Source of the DNA: Spirochaetes bacterium RBG_16_49_21
GTDB taxonomy: Bacteria > Spirochaetota > UBA4802 > UBA5550
Direction of reading: 5' to 3'
Length of the DNA: 64,000 nucleotides
NCBI GenBank assembly: GCA_001829495.1
Contig: MIBJ01000004.1
Span: forward strand, 30,990 to 94,989
The notes below the pieces were generated by a model. That model was not told where the DNA came from. It ran no database searches and saw nothing but the letters and a program-made list of their open reading frames with translations. The first letter of the stretch is position 1. Each line of letters opens with the position of its first letter. Below, piece after piece: positions 17,510-26,559 of this stretch. Made by a program: the position numbers and the translations under genes.

Positions 17510-17722
17510 CTACTGCACCGGTCGGATAATGAGATAGCCCTTTTCTATCAACCAGTGGTGGAATTGATAGGTCGTGTACCTGCACCCCGATTTACAGATA
17601 TTCCTTATTCTTTCGTATTCATGGGAGCCTTCTTTTTGACCGTCGAGCTCCAGTTGAACCGGACACTTAACATCCTTGCAGAATTCCCTTCGTTTGTATT
17701 CGAGGTATCCGTCCAGTTTCAT
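17510..17722 (-). CDS. Small four-cysteine protein, conserved type
   Basis: A 70-residue protein with two Cys pairs ('FCKDVKC' and 'ICKSGC') and the ending 'TTYQFHHWLIEKGYLIIRP'. The Cys spacing suggests metal binding. From memory, proteins of this shape occur as unnamed families in spirochaetes and deltaproteobacteria, but I cannot name one. The frame is open upstream to 17785; I prefer the ATG at 17722 because the preceding residues are Thr-rich and atypical. Single gene, no operon partner. Confidence 0.65.
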   Translation of the reverse strand: MKLDGYLEYKRREFCKDVKCPVQLELDGQKEGSHEYERIRNICKSGCRYTTYQFHHWLIEKGYLIIRPVQ

Positions 17723-17825
17723 AGTTTCACGCCCCAACAAAAGATCGATGGTTGTGGTTGTGTTAATAATTGGAGTACGAGCCATTTGTCAAGGAGGTTT
17801 TGAGTCTGGTCGGTAATGGAGCGGG

Positions 17826-18437
17826 TCATTCTCTCAGCTTGATATCGATCTCCCGGGGTTTCTCCGCGACATAGGTGTCTCCGACCCTGAAAATGAAACT
17901 CAGCCGGGCAAACCCCTCGGCTTTGCCGACCGCCGTATCGCTTGATTTGTTTTCAGGCAATATTGGTGCGGTTCCTATACTAAACGGCGGCATATTCAAA
18001 TACATGATGCCCCACTCACTTTTATGATACGGACCGATACCGATACTCGTAGTTACGCCTATTTCGAAGCTCACTGTAAAAAGCCTGCCTGGATTCAGGT
18101 TAATTCCGAGGACCGCTCCAAACCCGAGGGAGAAAACCTTTGAATCAATCGATTGCATCATATAAGCGAATAAAATCGGCGGAGCGCCATCCAGGTACCT
18201 GTTGCTGACGCTTTTAAACTGATACCCCAGGTCCACCTGCGGCCCCATCCTCGCGATCCTTGTCCCCTATACGCCTGCGCCGAAAACATGCGTCATCGAC
18301 ACCCGGTGCATCGGTGAGACCGGGGCCCCAGCCAGAACCGGAACGACTCGGTACCGCTCGGCCACCCAGATATTGATAATGAATTGTCGCGCACTCCCAA
18401 AAAAGAATTGAAATTCCGGATATTGTGAATGTACCAT
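17826..18437 (-). pseudogene. Truncated outer-membrane-type protein with an in-frame stop
   Basis: An intact 140-codon frame (18248 to 17826) begins 'MGPQVDLGYQFKSVSNRYLDG', with alternating polar and hydrophobic residues as in beta-barrels. In the same frame, upstream of a TAG at 18267-18269, another 55 codons read sensibly ('INIWVAERYRVVPVLAGAP' and then 'SPMHRVSMTHVFGAGV'). The frame then runs into the divergent DUF1207 gene, with no signal peptide. I read it as a 5'-truncated, stop-interrupted gene. Translation from 18248 alone remains possible. Confidence 0.6.
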
Positions 18438-18446
18438 AATACAATC

Positions 18447-19298
18447 ATGAAGGCGTTTGAGCGTAATCTTTATATCATCACCACAGCCTTGCTCCTGCTG
18501 CCGGCTCCATTGGCAGCATACGACCTGGAATTTTTATCGCAGGATAAGCTCTCCCTCAACCCGCACGCCGCCCTGCTCCGGTCGCATGCAATCAACGTTT
18601 TGTATACGTACTCAGAAGACAAAAACAAGCATTACATGGAATTCGACTTCGGGGCAAAGATTCCCGGGATCACCCTGCGCAACGTGAGCGGCGCAGACAT
18701 CGAGATCGGCGGCGCCGGAGGGGTCTTCACGCAGTTCCAGCTTTTCTCCCAATCCTTTAATTTCATTCACGCCGACTTTAACGGCACTATATACACGGAC
18801 GTGCGGTATAAGCGTTTGTTGTTTGAAACGTCGATTTACCACACGAGCTCCCACATCGGCGACGACTATATCCTGTACGACCGCGGCGTGGTAAAAAACA
18901 CCGGATACGAGGCGATCAGGCACTATACGACATTCATGGCTGATTACCTTGACGTGAGCGTTGGATTCGATTATAAGCTCGGCCGCAGGCCCAAACGCAC
19001 GATTTTCTCCGATCCCTCGATCTTTCTCGGGGCACGGCTCGATCTTTTGTCTGCCGGGATTCCGGTTTTTGTCGAGTGCGATGTAGAAGTGATTGTCGGC
19101 AGGCGCCTTCCGAACGTCGGCATACGGGCGGGCGTATATCTGAAATATATTTTTAATACGATCTTTTTAAAGAAGCCTTCCTCCGGCAAAGAGCCGCACG
19201 AGCTTGCCGTGTATTTCTACAGCGGGTATTCAAAAATGGGCTATTTTTACGACAGGAGGGAAACCCTGATACTGTTCGGGCCCACGTACCGGTATTAG
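18447..19298 (+). CDS. DUF1207-type outer-membrane protein
   Basis: A 283-residue exported protein. The signal peptide is 'MKAFERNLYIITTALLLLPAPLAAY'. The body is rich in aromatic, alternating strands and holds the block 'GGVFTQFQLFSQSFNFIHADF' (split here: 'GGVFTQFQLF', 'NFIHADFNG') followed by 'YHTSSHIGDDYIL', which matches my memory of the DUF1207 family, where 'SSHLGDE' is the hallmark. I chose the ATG at 18447 rather than an in-frame ATG at 18429 because it gives a clean signal sequence. It ends in Tyr, typical of barrels. Function is unknown for the family. Confidence 0.7.
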   Translation: MKAFERNLYIITTALLLLPAPLAAYDLEFLSQDKLSLNPHAALLRSHAINVLYTYSEDKNKHYMEFDFGAKIPGITLRNVSGADIEIGGAGGVFTQFQLFSQSFNFIHADFNGTIYTDVRYKRLLFETSIYHTSSHIGDDYILYDRGVVKNTGYEAIRHYTTFMADYLDVSVGFDYKLGRRPKRTIFSDPSIFLGARLDLLSAGIPVFVECDVEVIVGRRLPNVGIRAGVYLKYIFNTIFLKKPSSGKEPHELAVYFYSGYSKMGYFYDRRETLILFGPTYRY

Positions 19299-19323
19299 TA
19301 CCGCTCCATATAGGACATTGTTC

Positions 19324-20652
19324 TTACTTCAAAGGATTTCCTTTACTGTCAACAGTGAATGTAAATATTTCAATGATTGCCCACAGCCATACAAGTAGCA
19401 CTGCATAAAAACCATACGAACCGAGCAGCATACTGCCCAGAGTAATCAGCAGTTTAATGGCGCCTCTTATTTTATAGCCTGTGTAAAAATTATGTAAGCC
19501 ATAGAAACCTAAAATTGTGGCCAACAATATATAGATCAATCTTTTCTTAAATGGGTAGTTTGACAGGCGCGGCATTTCTGCAACCTGGTTCTCATCTGTT
19601 TTCAGCCAAATCCGCGTGTTCAGATTCAGATCATCTATGATATCCAGGGCTATTCTGAAATCATTGTAATATTCTTTGATCTTGTCAAAGTCATAGAGGG
19701 ACTTGAAGAGATTGATTTCAAATGAATTCTTTTTATTGCCTATGGCGATGAATATCTTATTACGAATAAATGATATCCGGATGGCGCGGCCGACTTTGAT
19801 TTTATATTCCGTTATTCTTTTCATCAGGCTTGTTGAAAGAATATATCGCGCTGTAATCTGGTCCGTGGAGTAAACCGCAAAATGTTTTTCGAATTCAATA
19901 TCTTCCAGGCGGACAGGCTCGCGCCCGGTAGCCGCCAGCCATTGCGGCCGGATCCCCAGATCATCAGGCCGTATCAATGTGCAGCCCTTGAATGATTTAT
20001 TGAATTCAGCCACGAAAAACAAACCCCTGAATGATATACGCTCCGGAATGTCCGCATCGGACTTTAAATCTATGGGAATCACGCCCTTGTAAAGATGATT
20101 CCGCCAATCCGAGTATCTGGAATATATGGCGCGGGGGGAGGAGCAGTTGATTTCGAAAAACTCGAATTTTGTCCGGCCAAGCTCACCTTCCACAAAGTCT
20201 TCGGCCCAGAAACCCGGGGGGTAATATGAAGAGTGTGGAAATATCTCGCTTCCCAGGAACAGGACCCCGGGCACAATTCTATCCTCCGGACTGTATTTTA
20301 ATTCCGGTTCGACAAATTTGACTATCGGGCTTATCAGCGCCTCCTTGAATTCATGCCGGAAATCCGCTCTTTTTCGAAAAAAGTTCCACCAGGCAATGCA
20401 GAGCCCAAGGAAGAAAGGCAATAGAAAGATCTGAGAAATAAAAACCCAAAATGCCGGGATATCATGATTTTTATCAGGAGATTTTACAATGAGAAATACA
20501 AAATTACTGAATATCGCCAATATCGATATTCCAAATAGGAAGTGAAATATAATTTTCTTCCGCTTTGCTTTTATCCGCTTTGTCTCAAGCCCATCAAGAT
20601 TGGGCTTGATATTCAGCTCGAAAAATTGCCGAAGCTCCTCAATCGATTTCAC
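19324..20652 (-). CDS. DUF3137-like membrane protein with C-terminal TM2 domain
   Basis: A 442-residue protein. Two helices lie near residues 35-55 and 68-88. The central region (about 90-340) resembles DUF3137, a domain often encoded beside LemA. The last 80 residues form a TM2 domain: 'GFYGLHNFYTGYKIRGAIKLL' (split: 'GFYGLHNFYTG', 'YKIRGAIKLL') and two helices. It is encoded eight bases after lemA, and the pair is a common arrangement. The joining of DUF3137 and TM2 in one chain is less usual. Function unknown, probably envelope-associated. Confidence 0.75.
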   Translation of the reverse strand: MKSIEELRQFFELNIKPNLDGLETKRIKAKRKKIIFHFLFGISILAIFSNFVFLIVKSPDKNHDIPAFWVFISQIFLLPFFLGLCIAWWNFFRKRADFRHEFKEALISPIVKFVEPELKYSPEDRIVPGVLFLGSEIFPHSSYYPPGFWAEDFVEGELGRTKFEFFEINCSSPRAIYSRYSDWRNHLYKGVIPIDLKSDADIPERISFRGLFFVAEFNKSFKGCTLIRPDDLGIRPQWLAATGREPVRLEDIEFEKHFAVYSTDQITARYILSTSLMKRITEYKIKVGRAIRISFIRNKIFIAIGNKKNSFEINLFKSLYDFDKIKEYYNDFRIALDIIDDLNLNTRIWLKTDENQVAEMPRLSNYPFKKRLIYILLATILGFYGLHNFYTGYKIRGAIKLLITLGSMLLGSYGFYAVLLVWLWAIIEIFTFTVDSKGNPLK

Positions 20653-20660
20653 GATATTTC

Positions 20661-21224
20661 CTAAGAATTAAACAGGGACTTCACATTTACATTCTGCCGC
20701 TCAGTCTGCGGAATTTCAAACACCTGTTTTGTCCGATATCCCATCAGCAACGCCATGATATTGGTGGGAAACATCTCCACCGCGTTGTTGTAATCGGTTA
20801 CCGCGGCGTTGTATGCCCTTCTCCCGGCCGATATCTGCTCTTCCACTTCATTGATCGAGGCCTGCAGATGCAAGAAGTTCTGACTGGCCTTTAAATCCGG
20901 GTAATTTTCCACAGCGATCAGGATACCATCCAGGGCCTTGGTCAGCTTGTTCTGCATATCCACTTTTTCTTGTTCACCGAGGTTGGGATTAATGGCCTTT
21001 GCGCGCAATTCGGTGAGGGCTTGCAGGATATCTCTTTCATGCTTCATGTAGACCTGGACGGTTGAAATGAGATTTGGAACCAGATCGAAACGTTTTTTCA
21101 GCAAGGCATCCATGCTGCCGAAGACATTGATAACCTGGTTCTTCCTGCGGATCAGGAGATTGTATAGAATTATAAGGGATGGAACCAGTAAACCTGTTAT
21201 TATGATTATAGTAATTATTGCCAT
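20661..21224 (-). CDS. lemA: LemA family protein
   Basis: A 187-residue protein with one N-terminal transmembrane segment (residues 2-22) and a helical soluble domain. The family pattern is clear: 'VFGSMDALLKKRFDLVPNLISTV', with 'YNAAVTDYNNAVEMFPTNI' later (quoted here only as landmarks). A strong ribosome site (AAGGAGG) precedes the ATG. LemA proteins are of unclear function and usually sit beside a membrane partner, here the DUF3137-TM2 protein. The 131 bases upstream hold no gene. Confidence 0.92.
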   Translation of the reverse strand: MAIITIIIITGLLVPSLIILYNLLIRRKNQVINVFGSMDALLKKRFDLVPNLISTVQVYMKHERDILQALTELRAKAINPNLGEQEKVDMQNKLTKALDGILIAVENYPDLKASQNFLHLQASINEVEEQISAGRRAYNAAVTDYNNAVEMFPTNIMALLMGYRTKQVFEIPQTERQNVNVKSLFNS

Positions 21225-21355
21225 TATTTTGTCCTCCTTTTATTTCCTAAGAAATGTTATTTCATTAATACACAGGATTGTTCACACGCTTCTTGGCGTA
21301 CCGGCCTCGCTGATGAACCCGCCGTGTATTAAGTAATAATCATGCGGAAGCGGTA

Positions 21356-22003
21356 CTAATCAAGCCGCTCCGCCTCGATCAAGTCAAGCTCAAGCGAATA
21401 CCGGAGCAGGCCGTATCCGGTAAGCTCGATCCGGCCGGGGATCCCGTCATGGCGCAGCTTTTTAAACGCAACAAGACGCATCAGGTTCAGGGACGCGTCA
21501 TACGCGCGGATTTCCACGCTGCCGTCGTCCTTCATCAATGCCTCCGTGACTCCCCCGTCGGAGCGATACCTGCACACCGGGCCTTCCCCGGAAGAGCCAG
21601 TCTCGGCCGCTTCCCCTCCGGGCCTAAACAGCATGAGGCTGATATCGCGGATCACTCCCTTCACAAAGCTCTCGGATTCGAAGGGGCCGATGCCGCGCTT
21701 TATTACAAGCGCTCCGTCATAGTCCGCGTCCAGAAACACAAAACCCTCGATCGACATGAGGATGCAACGGATTCCGCCGCCCTGAGGGGAGGCGACGGAC
21801 ACGCCGATCATGGAGGCGTTCGCTCCGCCGGGGAGCGTACCGCTGATCAAGTGAACAAGGCGCCATCTGTTTTTCAGAAACGGGGCCTCGCACCTTTTAA
21901 TAATCCGCTCCTTTTCCGCGGAGCTTACGGGAGTTATTTTCAAAATTCCGGCGCAGGCTATTAAGGCCGGAAGCATCAAAAGAAGGAAAGCCGCTCTCAT
22001 CAT
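21356..22003 (-). CDS. Outer-membrane-type lipoprotein of the lipid cluster
   Basis: A 215-residue protein with a signal peptide ending in a lipobox (LIAC, Cys17). The mature part is beta-rich with no recognised catalytic motif. In aryl-polyene clusters a lipoprotein of similar size (DUF3261) is encoded beside the LolA-like gene. Order and size here match, but I cannot confirm the family by eye. Its start overlaps the LolA-like stop (ATGA), so the two are coupled. Probably it helps place the acyl product at the outer membrane. Confidence 0.65.
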   Translation of the reverse strand: MMRAAFLLLMLPALIACAGILKITPVSSAEKERIIKRCEAPFLKNRWRLVHLISGTLPGGANASMIGVSVASPQGGGIRCILMSIEGFVFLDADYDGALVIKRGIGPFESESFVKGVIRDISLMLFRPGGEAAETGSSGEGPVCRYRSDGGVTEALMKDDGSVEIRAYDASLNLMRLVAFKKLRHDGIPGRIELTGYGLLRYSLELDLIEAERLD

Positions 22004-22614
22004 ACGCCTAAAAAAAGGGAATCCGGAATCCGGGCGTTTAACTTCACTCTGCTGAAATCCAGGAGCGTGTACGATTTTTTGCTTTCATAGATCAGAACGG
22101 ACCGGATCACCCCCGGCTTGTTCGACAGCCTCAGCTCAATGCGCTGGATGATATCCGCGACCGACTTGTCCCGCGGCGTGAGGATAATAACTCTTCCCGG
22201 CTTGAGCTCAGGGATGAATCCCGGATTCGCGTTGAAGTCACCCTTCATCCATTGGACGATGTCAGAGAGGACTACCTGCATGGCCTGCATCCCGGCTGAC
22301 GAATCCTGCATGATTGTGTCCCCCTTTTTGATATAGCGCTTCACCGATCCGTCGTGCATGAGGAGAATGCTTCGAACGGGCGAGGTGTATTCCCACCGGA
22401 GCGATTTCGGGGCCTGGAAATAGAACGTGCCCCGTGAGATCAGGGGCCGTGACAATATTTCCATATGCTTTTCCTGAACGAACCGGGCCTCAACCGAACT
22501 GATCGTGCCGGCCCCTTTTTTAATCTGGTCCCAGGTATCGCCCCAGCCGATGAATGCTGCGGATAAAAAGACAATAGAAATGAGTCTTCCGAGTTTGCGT
22601 ATTATGTTGTTCAT
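22000..22614 (-). CDS. LolA-like periplasmic lipid/lipoprotein carrier
   Basis: A 204-residue exported protein of the LolA fold: 'VEARFVQEKHMEILSRPLISRGTFYF' (landmarks VEARFVQEK and SRGTFYF) followed by 'LRWEYTSP' are family signatures. LolA-like proteins carry lipoproteins or hydrophobic products across the periplasm. Cluster-specific copies are typical of aryl-polyene clusters. It overlaps the FabG start by one base and the lipoprotein by four, forming a tight four-gene run with the dehydratase. Confidence 0.85.
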   Translation of the reverse strand: MNNIIRKLGRLISIVFLSAAFIGWGDTWDQIKKGAGTISSVEARFVQEKHMEILSRPLISRGTFYFQAPKSLRWEYTSPVRSILLMHDGSVKRYIKKGDTIMQDSSAGMQAMQVVLSDIVQWMKGDFNANPGFIPELKPGRVIILTPRDKSVADIIQRIELRLSNKPGVIRSVLIYESKKSYTLLDFSRVKLNARIPDSLFLGV

Positions 22615-23351
22615 TACATCATCCCGCCGTTCACCGATATCACCTGGCCGGTGATATACGAGGCGTCGTCCGAGCAGAGGAACCGCACCACCGCAGCGAC
22701 CTCCTCAGGCTTTCCTATTCTGCCCATGGGAATGATGTTTGTGATCATCTCCACCGGAGCGTCCTTGATCATGTCGGTCTCGATCAGCCCCGGGGCCACG
22801 ACGTTGATCCGGATCCCCTTTTTCGCCACTTCCGAGGCTATGGAGCGGCTTGCGCCGATAAGTCCCGCCTTGGCAGCGGCGTAGTTCGCCTGGCCCTTGT
22901 TCCCGATAAGCCCGGCCACGGATGAGATGGATACGATCGAGCCCTTCTTCTGCCGGAGCATCCTTTTCAGAACCGGCTTGGTCATATTGTAAAATCCCTT
23001 GAGCGTGGTGCCGATGACCGAATCCCACTCAGCCTCCGGCATCATGAGAAAGAGGTTGTCCGCGGTCACGCCTGCGTTGTTTATCAAGGCGTCGATCACG
23101 GGAAACCGCTTTACGATATCTTCCATTGCCCTTTCCGCCTCGGCGGTATCGGCCACATCGAATTTCACGGTCTCCCCATCGCCCCCCGCCGCCCTCACCC
23201 GTCCCAGGGTCTCGGCTGCCGCCTGATCATTTGATTTGTAGTTTATAATGACGTAATACTTTTCCCCGGCCAGCTCGACCGCGATAGCCCTCCCTATCCC
23301 CCTGCTTGCGCCGGTAACGATGGCTACCCTGTTGTCCGCGCCCTGAGTCAT
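22614..23351 (-). CDS. fabG: 3-oxoacyl-ACP reductase, FabG-like (cluster ketoreductase)
   Basis: Reduces the beta-keto group after each chain-extension round. The 245 residues are the standard length. 'TGASRGIG' is at 13-20, 'NNAG' at 91-94, and the catalytic set is Ser144, Tyr157 and Lys161 ('SSVAG', 'YAAAK'). The C-terminus 'SYITGQVISVNGGMM' is typical of FabG. The gap to the upstream dehydratase gene is 12 bases. Being inside the cluster, it is more likely the dedicated reductase than the housekeeping enzyme. Confidence 0.9.
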   Translation of the reverse strand: MTQGADNRVAIVTGASRGIGRAIAVELAGEKYYVIINYKSNDQAAAETLGRVRAAGGDGETVKFDVADTAEAERAMEDIVKRFPVIDALINNAGVTADNLFLMMPEAEWDSVIGTTLKGFYNMTKPVLKRMLRQKKGSIVSISSVAGLIGNKGQANYAAAKAGLIGASRSIASEVAKKGIRINVVAPGLIETDMIKDAPVEMITNIIPMGRIGKPEEVAAVVRFLCSDDASYITGQVISVNGGMM

Positions 23352-23363
23352 ACTGCCTCCTGT

Positions 23364-23804
23364 TTATTCATTCTCGGGACGGAAAACCTGAAGCACCATC
23401 TCTGCGATAGTCTCGTTTCCCAGCTTGGCGGTGCCGGCAATTTCCGCATATACCTCGTCGCTCCTCCGTTCCTCGACCATCGTCACGATCCTCGCCTGAA
23501 GGGGAATTTTGTCCTTTAAAAATTCAGCGCTCTTGATGCCCACGAGCCATCCCCGTCCCGCCTTTGCTTTTTTCCCCTTCCGCTGTTCATGCCAGCCGAA
23601 GCTGACGCCGGCAGTCTGCGCCGCAAGCTCTATCAAAATGATCGGGCTGGCATATCCATCTTCAACAAGCGGCCAATCCGGCGAAACGGTCGCAGAGGTA
23701 ATGCAATGATTATCGTCGATCTCAACAATCTCATCCAGGAGCTTCATGCTGTTCCGGTGAGGAATCAGATTCTCAATGTCGATATTAATCTCCCGCATGT
23801 TCAA
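23364..23804 (-). CDS. Hot-dog 3-hydroxyacyl-ACP dehydratase, ApeP-like
   Basis: A 146-residue hot-dog protein beginning 'LIPHRNSMKLLDEI', with 'IILIELAAQTAGVSFG' as the central helix. It resembles the ApeP-type dehydratase subunit of aryl-polyene clusters rather than FabZ. The usual FabZ 'GHFP' motif is absent, so catalysis, if any, may need a partner (in APE systems ApeP works with ApeI; the second dehydratase here is at 28800). It is the first gene of the left, minus-strand arm and faces a divergent ACP gene across a repeat. Confidence 0.78.
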   Translation of the reverse strand: MNMREINIDIENLIPHRNSMKLLDEIVEIDDNHCITSATVSPDWPLVEDGYASPIILIELAAQTAGVSFGWHEQRKGKKAKAGRGWLVGIKSAEFLKDKIPLQARIVTMVEERRSDEVYAEIAGTAKLGNETIAEMVLQVFRPENE

Positions 23805-23807
23805 TTA

Positions 23808-23960
23808 TTAAGACCCCCCCAACCCCCAAAGGGGGCTTTCTTGCCAGATCGATGATATAGCGGAACGTTTGTATAATTCCGTTCATAAAGATGATTAACG
23901 AATAAGGAAAGTATATGTAAAAAAAATTTAAAGCCCCCCCAGGGGGTTGGGGGGTCTTAA
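23808..23960. repeat. Inverted-repeat element in the divergent control region (about 153 bp)
   Basis: The left end TTAAGACCCCCCC...GGGGGCTTT (23808-23838) and right end AAAGCCCCCCC...GGGGGGTCTTAA (23930-23960) are near-complements of about 31 bases, and each arm has its own small hairpin. It sits between the two divergent arms of the cluster, leaving about 135 bases before the ACP start for a promoter. Confidence 0.7.
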
Positions 23961-24034
23961 AAATCGATGTGGACATTTGCCCCCCTGCTTTTTGAGCAGA
24001 TACTAGACCACAAGCTCGTGTCAATAAAAATATC

Positions 24035-24063
24035 TTGACATTACCCTGTTAAATAAAAACTAT
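24035..24063 (+). promoter_or_regulatory. Candidate promoter for the ACP/ketosynthase arm
   Basis: A consensus -35 TTGACA at 24035-24040 is followed 17 bases later by AACTAT, a weak -10. It is 34 bases upstream of the first ACP start in a region with no genes. The -35 match is perfect, the -10 is poor. Confidence 0.35.
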
Positions 24064-24096
24064 CTTCACGGCACACGTAACCGCATTGAGGAAAAA

Positions 24097-24354
24097 ATGG
24101 AAGAGCTGATCGCTGAATTAAAGGAAAAGATCATCGCGACCCTTGATTTGATAGACGTCACGCCGCAAGACATCAATGAGGATGACCGCCTCGTGGGCGG
24201 AAAGCTGGGAATCGATTCCATCGATGTGCTGGAGCTTGTCATGATGATTGATAAGGATTATTCGGTTAAAATCGACAGCAAAGAGCTCGGTGAAAAAATT
24301 TTCGCTTCGCTCAGAACACTCGCGGAATACATCCACAAAAGCCGCACGGGGTGA
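24097..24354 (+). CDS. Acyl carrier protein 1
   Basis: An 85-residue acidic carrier protein with 'LGIDSIDVLEL'. Ser41 is the phosphopantetheine attachment site. It would carry the growing chain for the adjacent ketosynthases. It belongs to the cluster-type ACPs seen with aryl-polyene genes rather than the canonical fatty-acid ACP (the usual 'LGADSLD' is 'LGIDSID'). The TGA stop overlaps the GTG start of the ketosynthase fusion. Confidence 0.92.
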   Translation: MEELIAELKEKIIATLDLIDVTPQDINEDDRLVGGKLGIDSIDVLELVMMIDKDYSVKIDSKELGEKIFASLRTLAEYIHKSRTG

Positions 24355-26534
24355 TCCTGTTGAACGGCACGCGGGTCTTTATTACCGGAATGGGAATCAT
24401 AAGCTCTCTCGGACAGGGAACGGGCCGCCATCTGGAATCACTGCAAAAAAACCGTTCCGGCATAAAACCGCTTACCCTGTTCACGCCGTCGCCGGGAAAT
24501 TCCTTCCCCGCCGGGGAAGTCCCCGGCTTCAGCCAAACCATGGCCGTACCCCGAACGCATGAGCTCGCGCTCCTGGCCGCCCGGGAGGCGCTTTCAGGAA
24601 CCGGCGCCGTTCCTGATTCAATCATCATTGGGACGACCACCGGCGGCATGCCGGTGACCGAAGAGCTGTTAAAGAAGAATGTGCCGGACCCGGACCAGTA
24701 CCGGTATCATTCGACCGCATCCGTGGCGGAATTCCTTGCCGCCGTTCTGCGCTGCACCGGGATGGTGCTCACCATCACCACCGCGTGCTCGTCAGGGGCG
24801 GCTGCGATCAAGCTTGCGTACGAGCTGATACGCTCGGGCAAGGCCGGACGCGTTCTCGCCGGCGGAGCGGACGCGCTCTGCAGGCTCACCTATTACGGGT
24901 TCAACTCCCTGCAGCTCATTGATCCGGCCGGAGCCCGGCCTTTTGACCGGGAGAGAAAGGGAATGACCGTTGCCGAGGGCTCGGCCATGCTCCTCCTTGA
25001 AGGAGGGGAATCAGTGCCTGACTGCGCCGTTGTGGAAATCCTGGGCGGAGGACTTTCCTGCGACGCGTACCATCCGGCAACCCCGCATCCGGAGGGAAAG
25101 GGAGCGCTTGCGGCAATGAGGAAGGCCCTCCAGAGTGCGGGTATTTCTCCCCGGGAGGTCGGCTATATCAATCTTCACGGGACCGGGACCAGGGACAACG
25201 ATCTTGCAGAAGCGAGGGCCCTGAATTCCCTCTTTGGGAACGCGATGCCCCTCCTGTCATCGGTGAAGGGCGCCTTCGGCCACTCCCTCGCCGCAGCGGG
25301 CGCGATCGAGGCTGTGGTCTGCGCCGCGGCCGTCAGGGAAGGGCTGATCCCGGCAAATACCGGGTGCGCTGATCCGGATCCGGAATTAAACCTGAAGCCG
25401 GTTCTCACCCCCCGTGCCGAAAAGGCAGCCGTCGTCCTGTCCAACTCCTTCGGCTTCGGCGGCAACAATGCATGCCTGGTGCTCGCGGATCCGGCCGCGA
25501 AGCGTGAAAAGCCGGTCCCCGTCGAACCGTCCGGATTTGAAATATTGGGAAGCGCCTGCATCACCGGCGCGGGAGACACGGACCAGACTTTGCGGAAATT
25601 AACTGTAGACAAAACCTGTAGCGGAATCCTGCCGCTTGCGGATATATCGAAAGATCTTCCTGCCCGCGAGGTGCGCCGGCTGAAAAGGCTGCCGCGGCTT
25701 GCGCTTGCCCTGGCAATGGAAGCGCGCAAAATCTCAAACCATGATCAAACCCCGTCATCCGTCTTTTTCGGCACATCATGGGGCCCCCTGTCCGAAACAT
25801 ACGATTTCCTCACCCGGCTGTATGCATCAAACGAGCAGTTCACGAGCCCGACGGAATTCGTCGGCTCGGTTCACAACGCTCCGGCCGGACAGGCGGCCAT
25901 CATGCTCGGGGCAGACGGAGCGAACCTTACCCTTACCGGCGGCGACTATTCCTTTGAGCAGGCCCTGATCGCCGCCACCCTGACGGCGGCCGACGGCGGC
26001 ACCGCGCTCGTCATGGCAGCCGACGAGTTTCATGAGACGCTATCTCCATTGTTCGATGCATCCGTACGGCTGAGCCGGGTACCGTCCGACGGCGGAGGCG
26101 CGCTCGTGCTGCGAAAACCAGCAGGCGGATCACGGCCACGGATAAGGCCGGTCTTCTTCGAAAATTCCGTCAACAATCCATCCATACTGCAATCGCTTGT
26201 TCAGAGCCTGGGAGGTACGGAAGAGATCAGCGCCCGGTACGGCGCCCTGTTCGCCGGAATGCCGATGAAAGATCGGGACGCCTGCGAAAAACAGCTCGGC
26301 GAAATTATTAAAGCCGCTGAATTCAGAGCCCCGGCCGTCGATTTCCGGAGATTTACCGGCGAATACGGGTCCGCAACCGCGACTGCAGTCGCTCTGGCGG
26401 CGGGGTTCGTGCGGGACGGGAATATCCCCTCCTCCATCACCGGCGGCGCGGAATGCCCCCTCGGCGGAAAAGGAATTTTGATCCTGGGGCTGGGAGGCTT
26501 TGTCACGGCCATTGAAATTCTAAATTGCCCGTAA
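24351..26534 (+). CDS. Ketosynthase fused to a chain-length-factor-like second half
   Basis: A 727-residue protein. Residues 1-385 are a complete FabF-type ketosynthase with Cys146 ('TACSSG'), His276 ('HGTGT') and Lys306/His311 ('SVKGAFGHS'), ending in 'NSFGFGGNN'. Residues about 395-727 are a second thiolase-fold half that lacks the catalytic triad: 'SVHNAPAG' (506-513) is the hallmark of the KS-like domain found as chain-length factor in aryl-polyene and coronafacic-type clusters (Ketoacyl-synt_2), and the nucleophile position reads 'TGGDYSF'. In known APE systems the two are separate proteins (ApeO and ApeC). The GTG start overlaps the ACP stop. The overlap and the intact frame argue for a real fusion, not a missed stop. 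Confidence 0.88.
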   Translation: MILLNGTRVFITGMGIISSLGQGTGRHLESLQKNRSGIKPLTLFTPSPGNSFPAGEVPGFSQTMAVPRTHELALLAAREALSGTGAVPDSIIIGTTTGGMPVTEELLKKNVPDPDQYRYHSTASVAEFLAAVLRCTGMVLTITTACSSGAAAIKLAYELIRSGKAGRVLAGGADALCRLTYYGFNSLQLIDPAGARPFDRERKGMTVAEGSAMLLLEGGESVPDCAVVEILGGGLSCDAYHPATPHPEGKGALAAMRKALQSAGISPREVGYINLHGTGTRDNDLAEARALNSLFGNAMPLLSSVKGAFGHSLAAAGAIEAVVCAAAVREGLIPANTGCADPDPELNLKPVLTPRAEKAAVVLSNSFGFGGNNACLVLADPAAKREKPVPVEPSGFEILGSACITGAGDTDQTLRKLTVDKTCSGILPLADISKDLPAREVRRLKRLPRLALALAMEARKISNHDQTPSSVFFGTSWGPLSETYDFLTRLYASNEQFTSPTEFVGSVHNAPAGQAAIMLGADGANLTLTGGDYSFEQALIAATLTAADGGTALVMAADEFHETLSPLFDASVRLSRVPSDGGGALVLRKPAGGSRPRIRPVFFENSVNNPSILQSLVQSLGGTEEISARYGALFAGMPMKDRDACEKQLGEIIKAAEFRAPAVDFRRFTGEYGSATATAVALAAGFVRDGNIPSSITGGAECPLGGKGILILGLGGFVTAIEILNCP

Positions 26535-26559
26535 CTCAGTTATTTCTCGAAAAGACGCT

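Noticed and set aside
23808-24096. A CRISPR array or tRNA in the divergent gap of the lipid cluster
   Set aside because: The repeats are one inverted pair, not spaced direct repeats, and no cloverleaf can be drawn.
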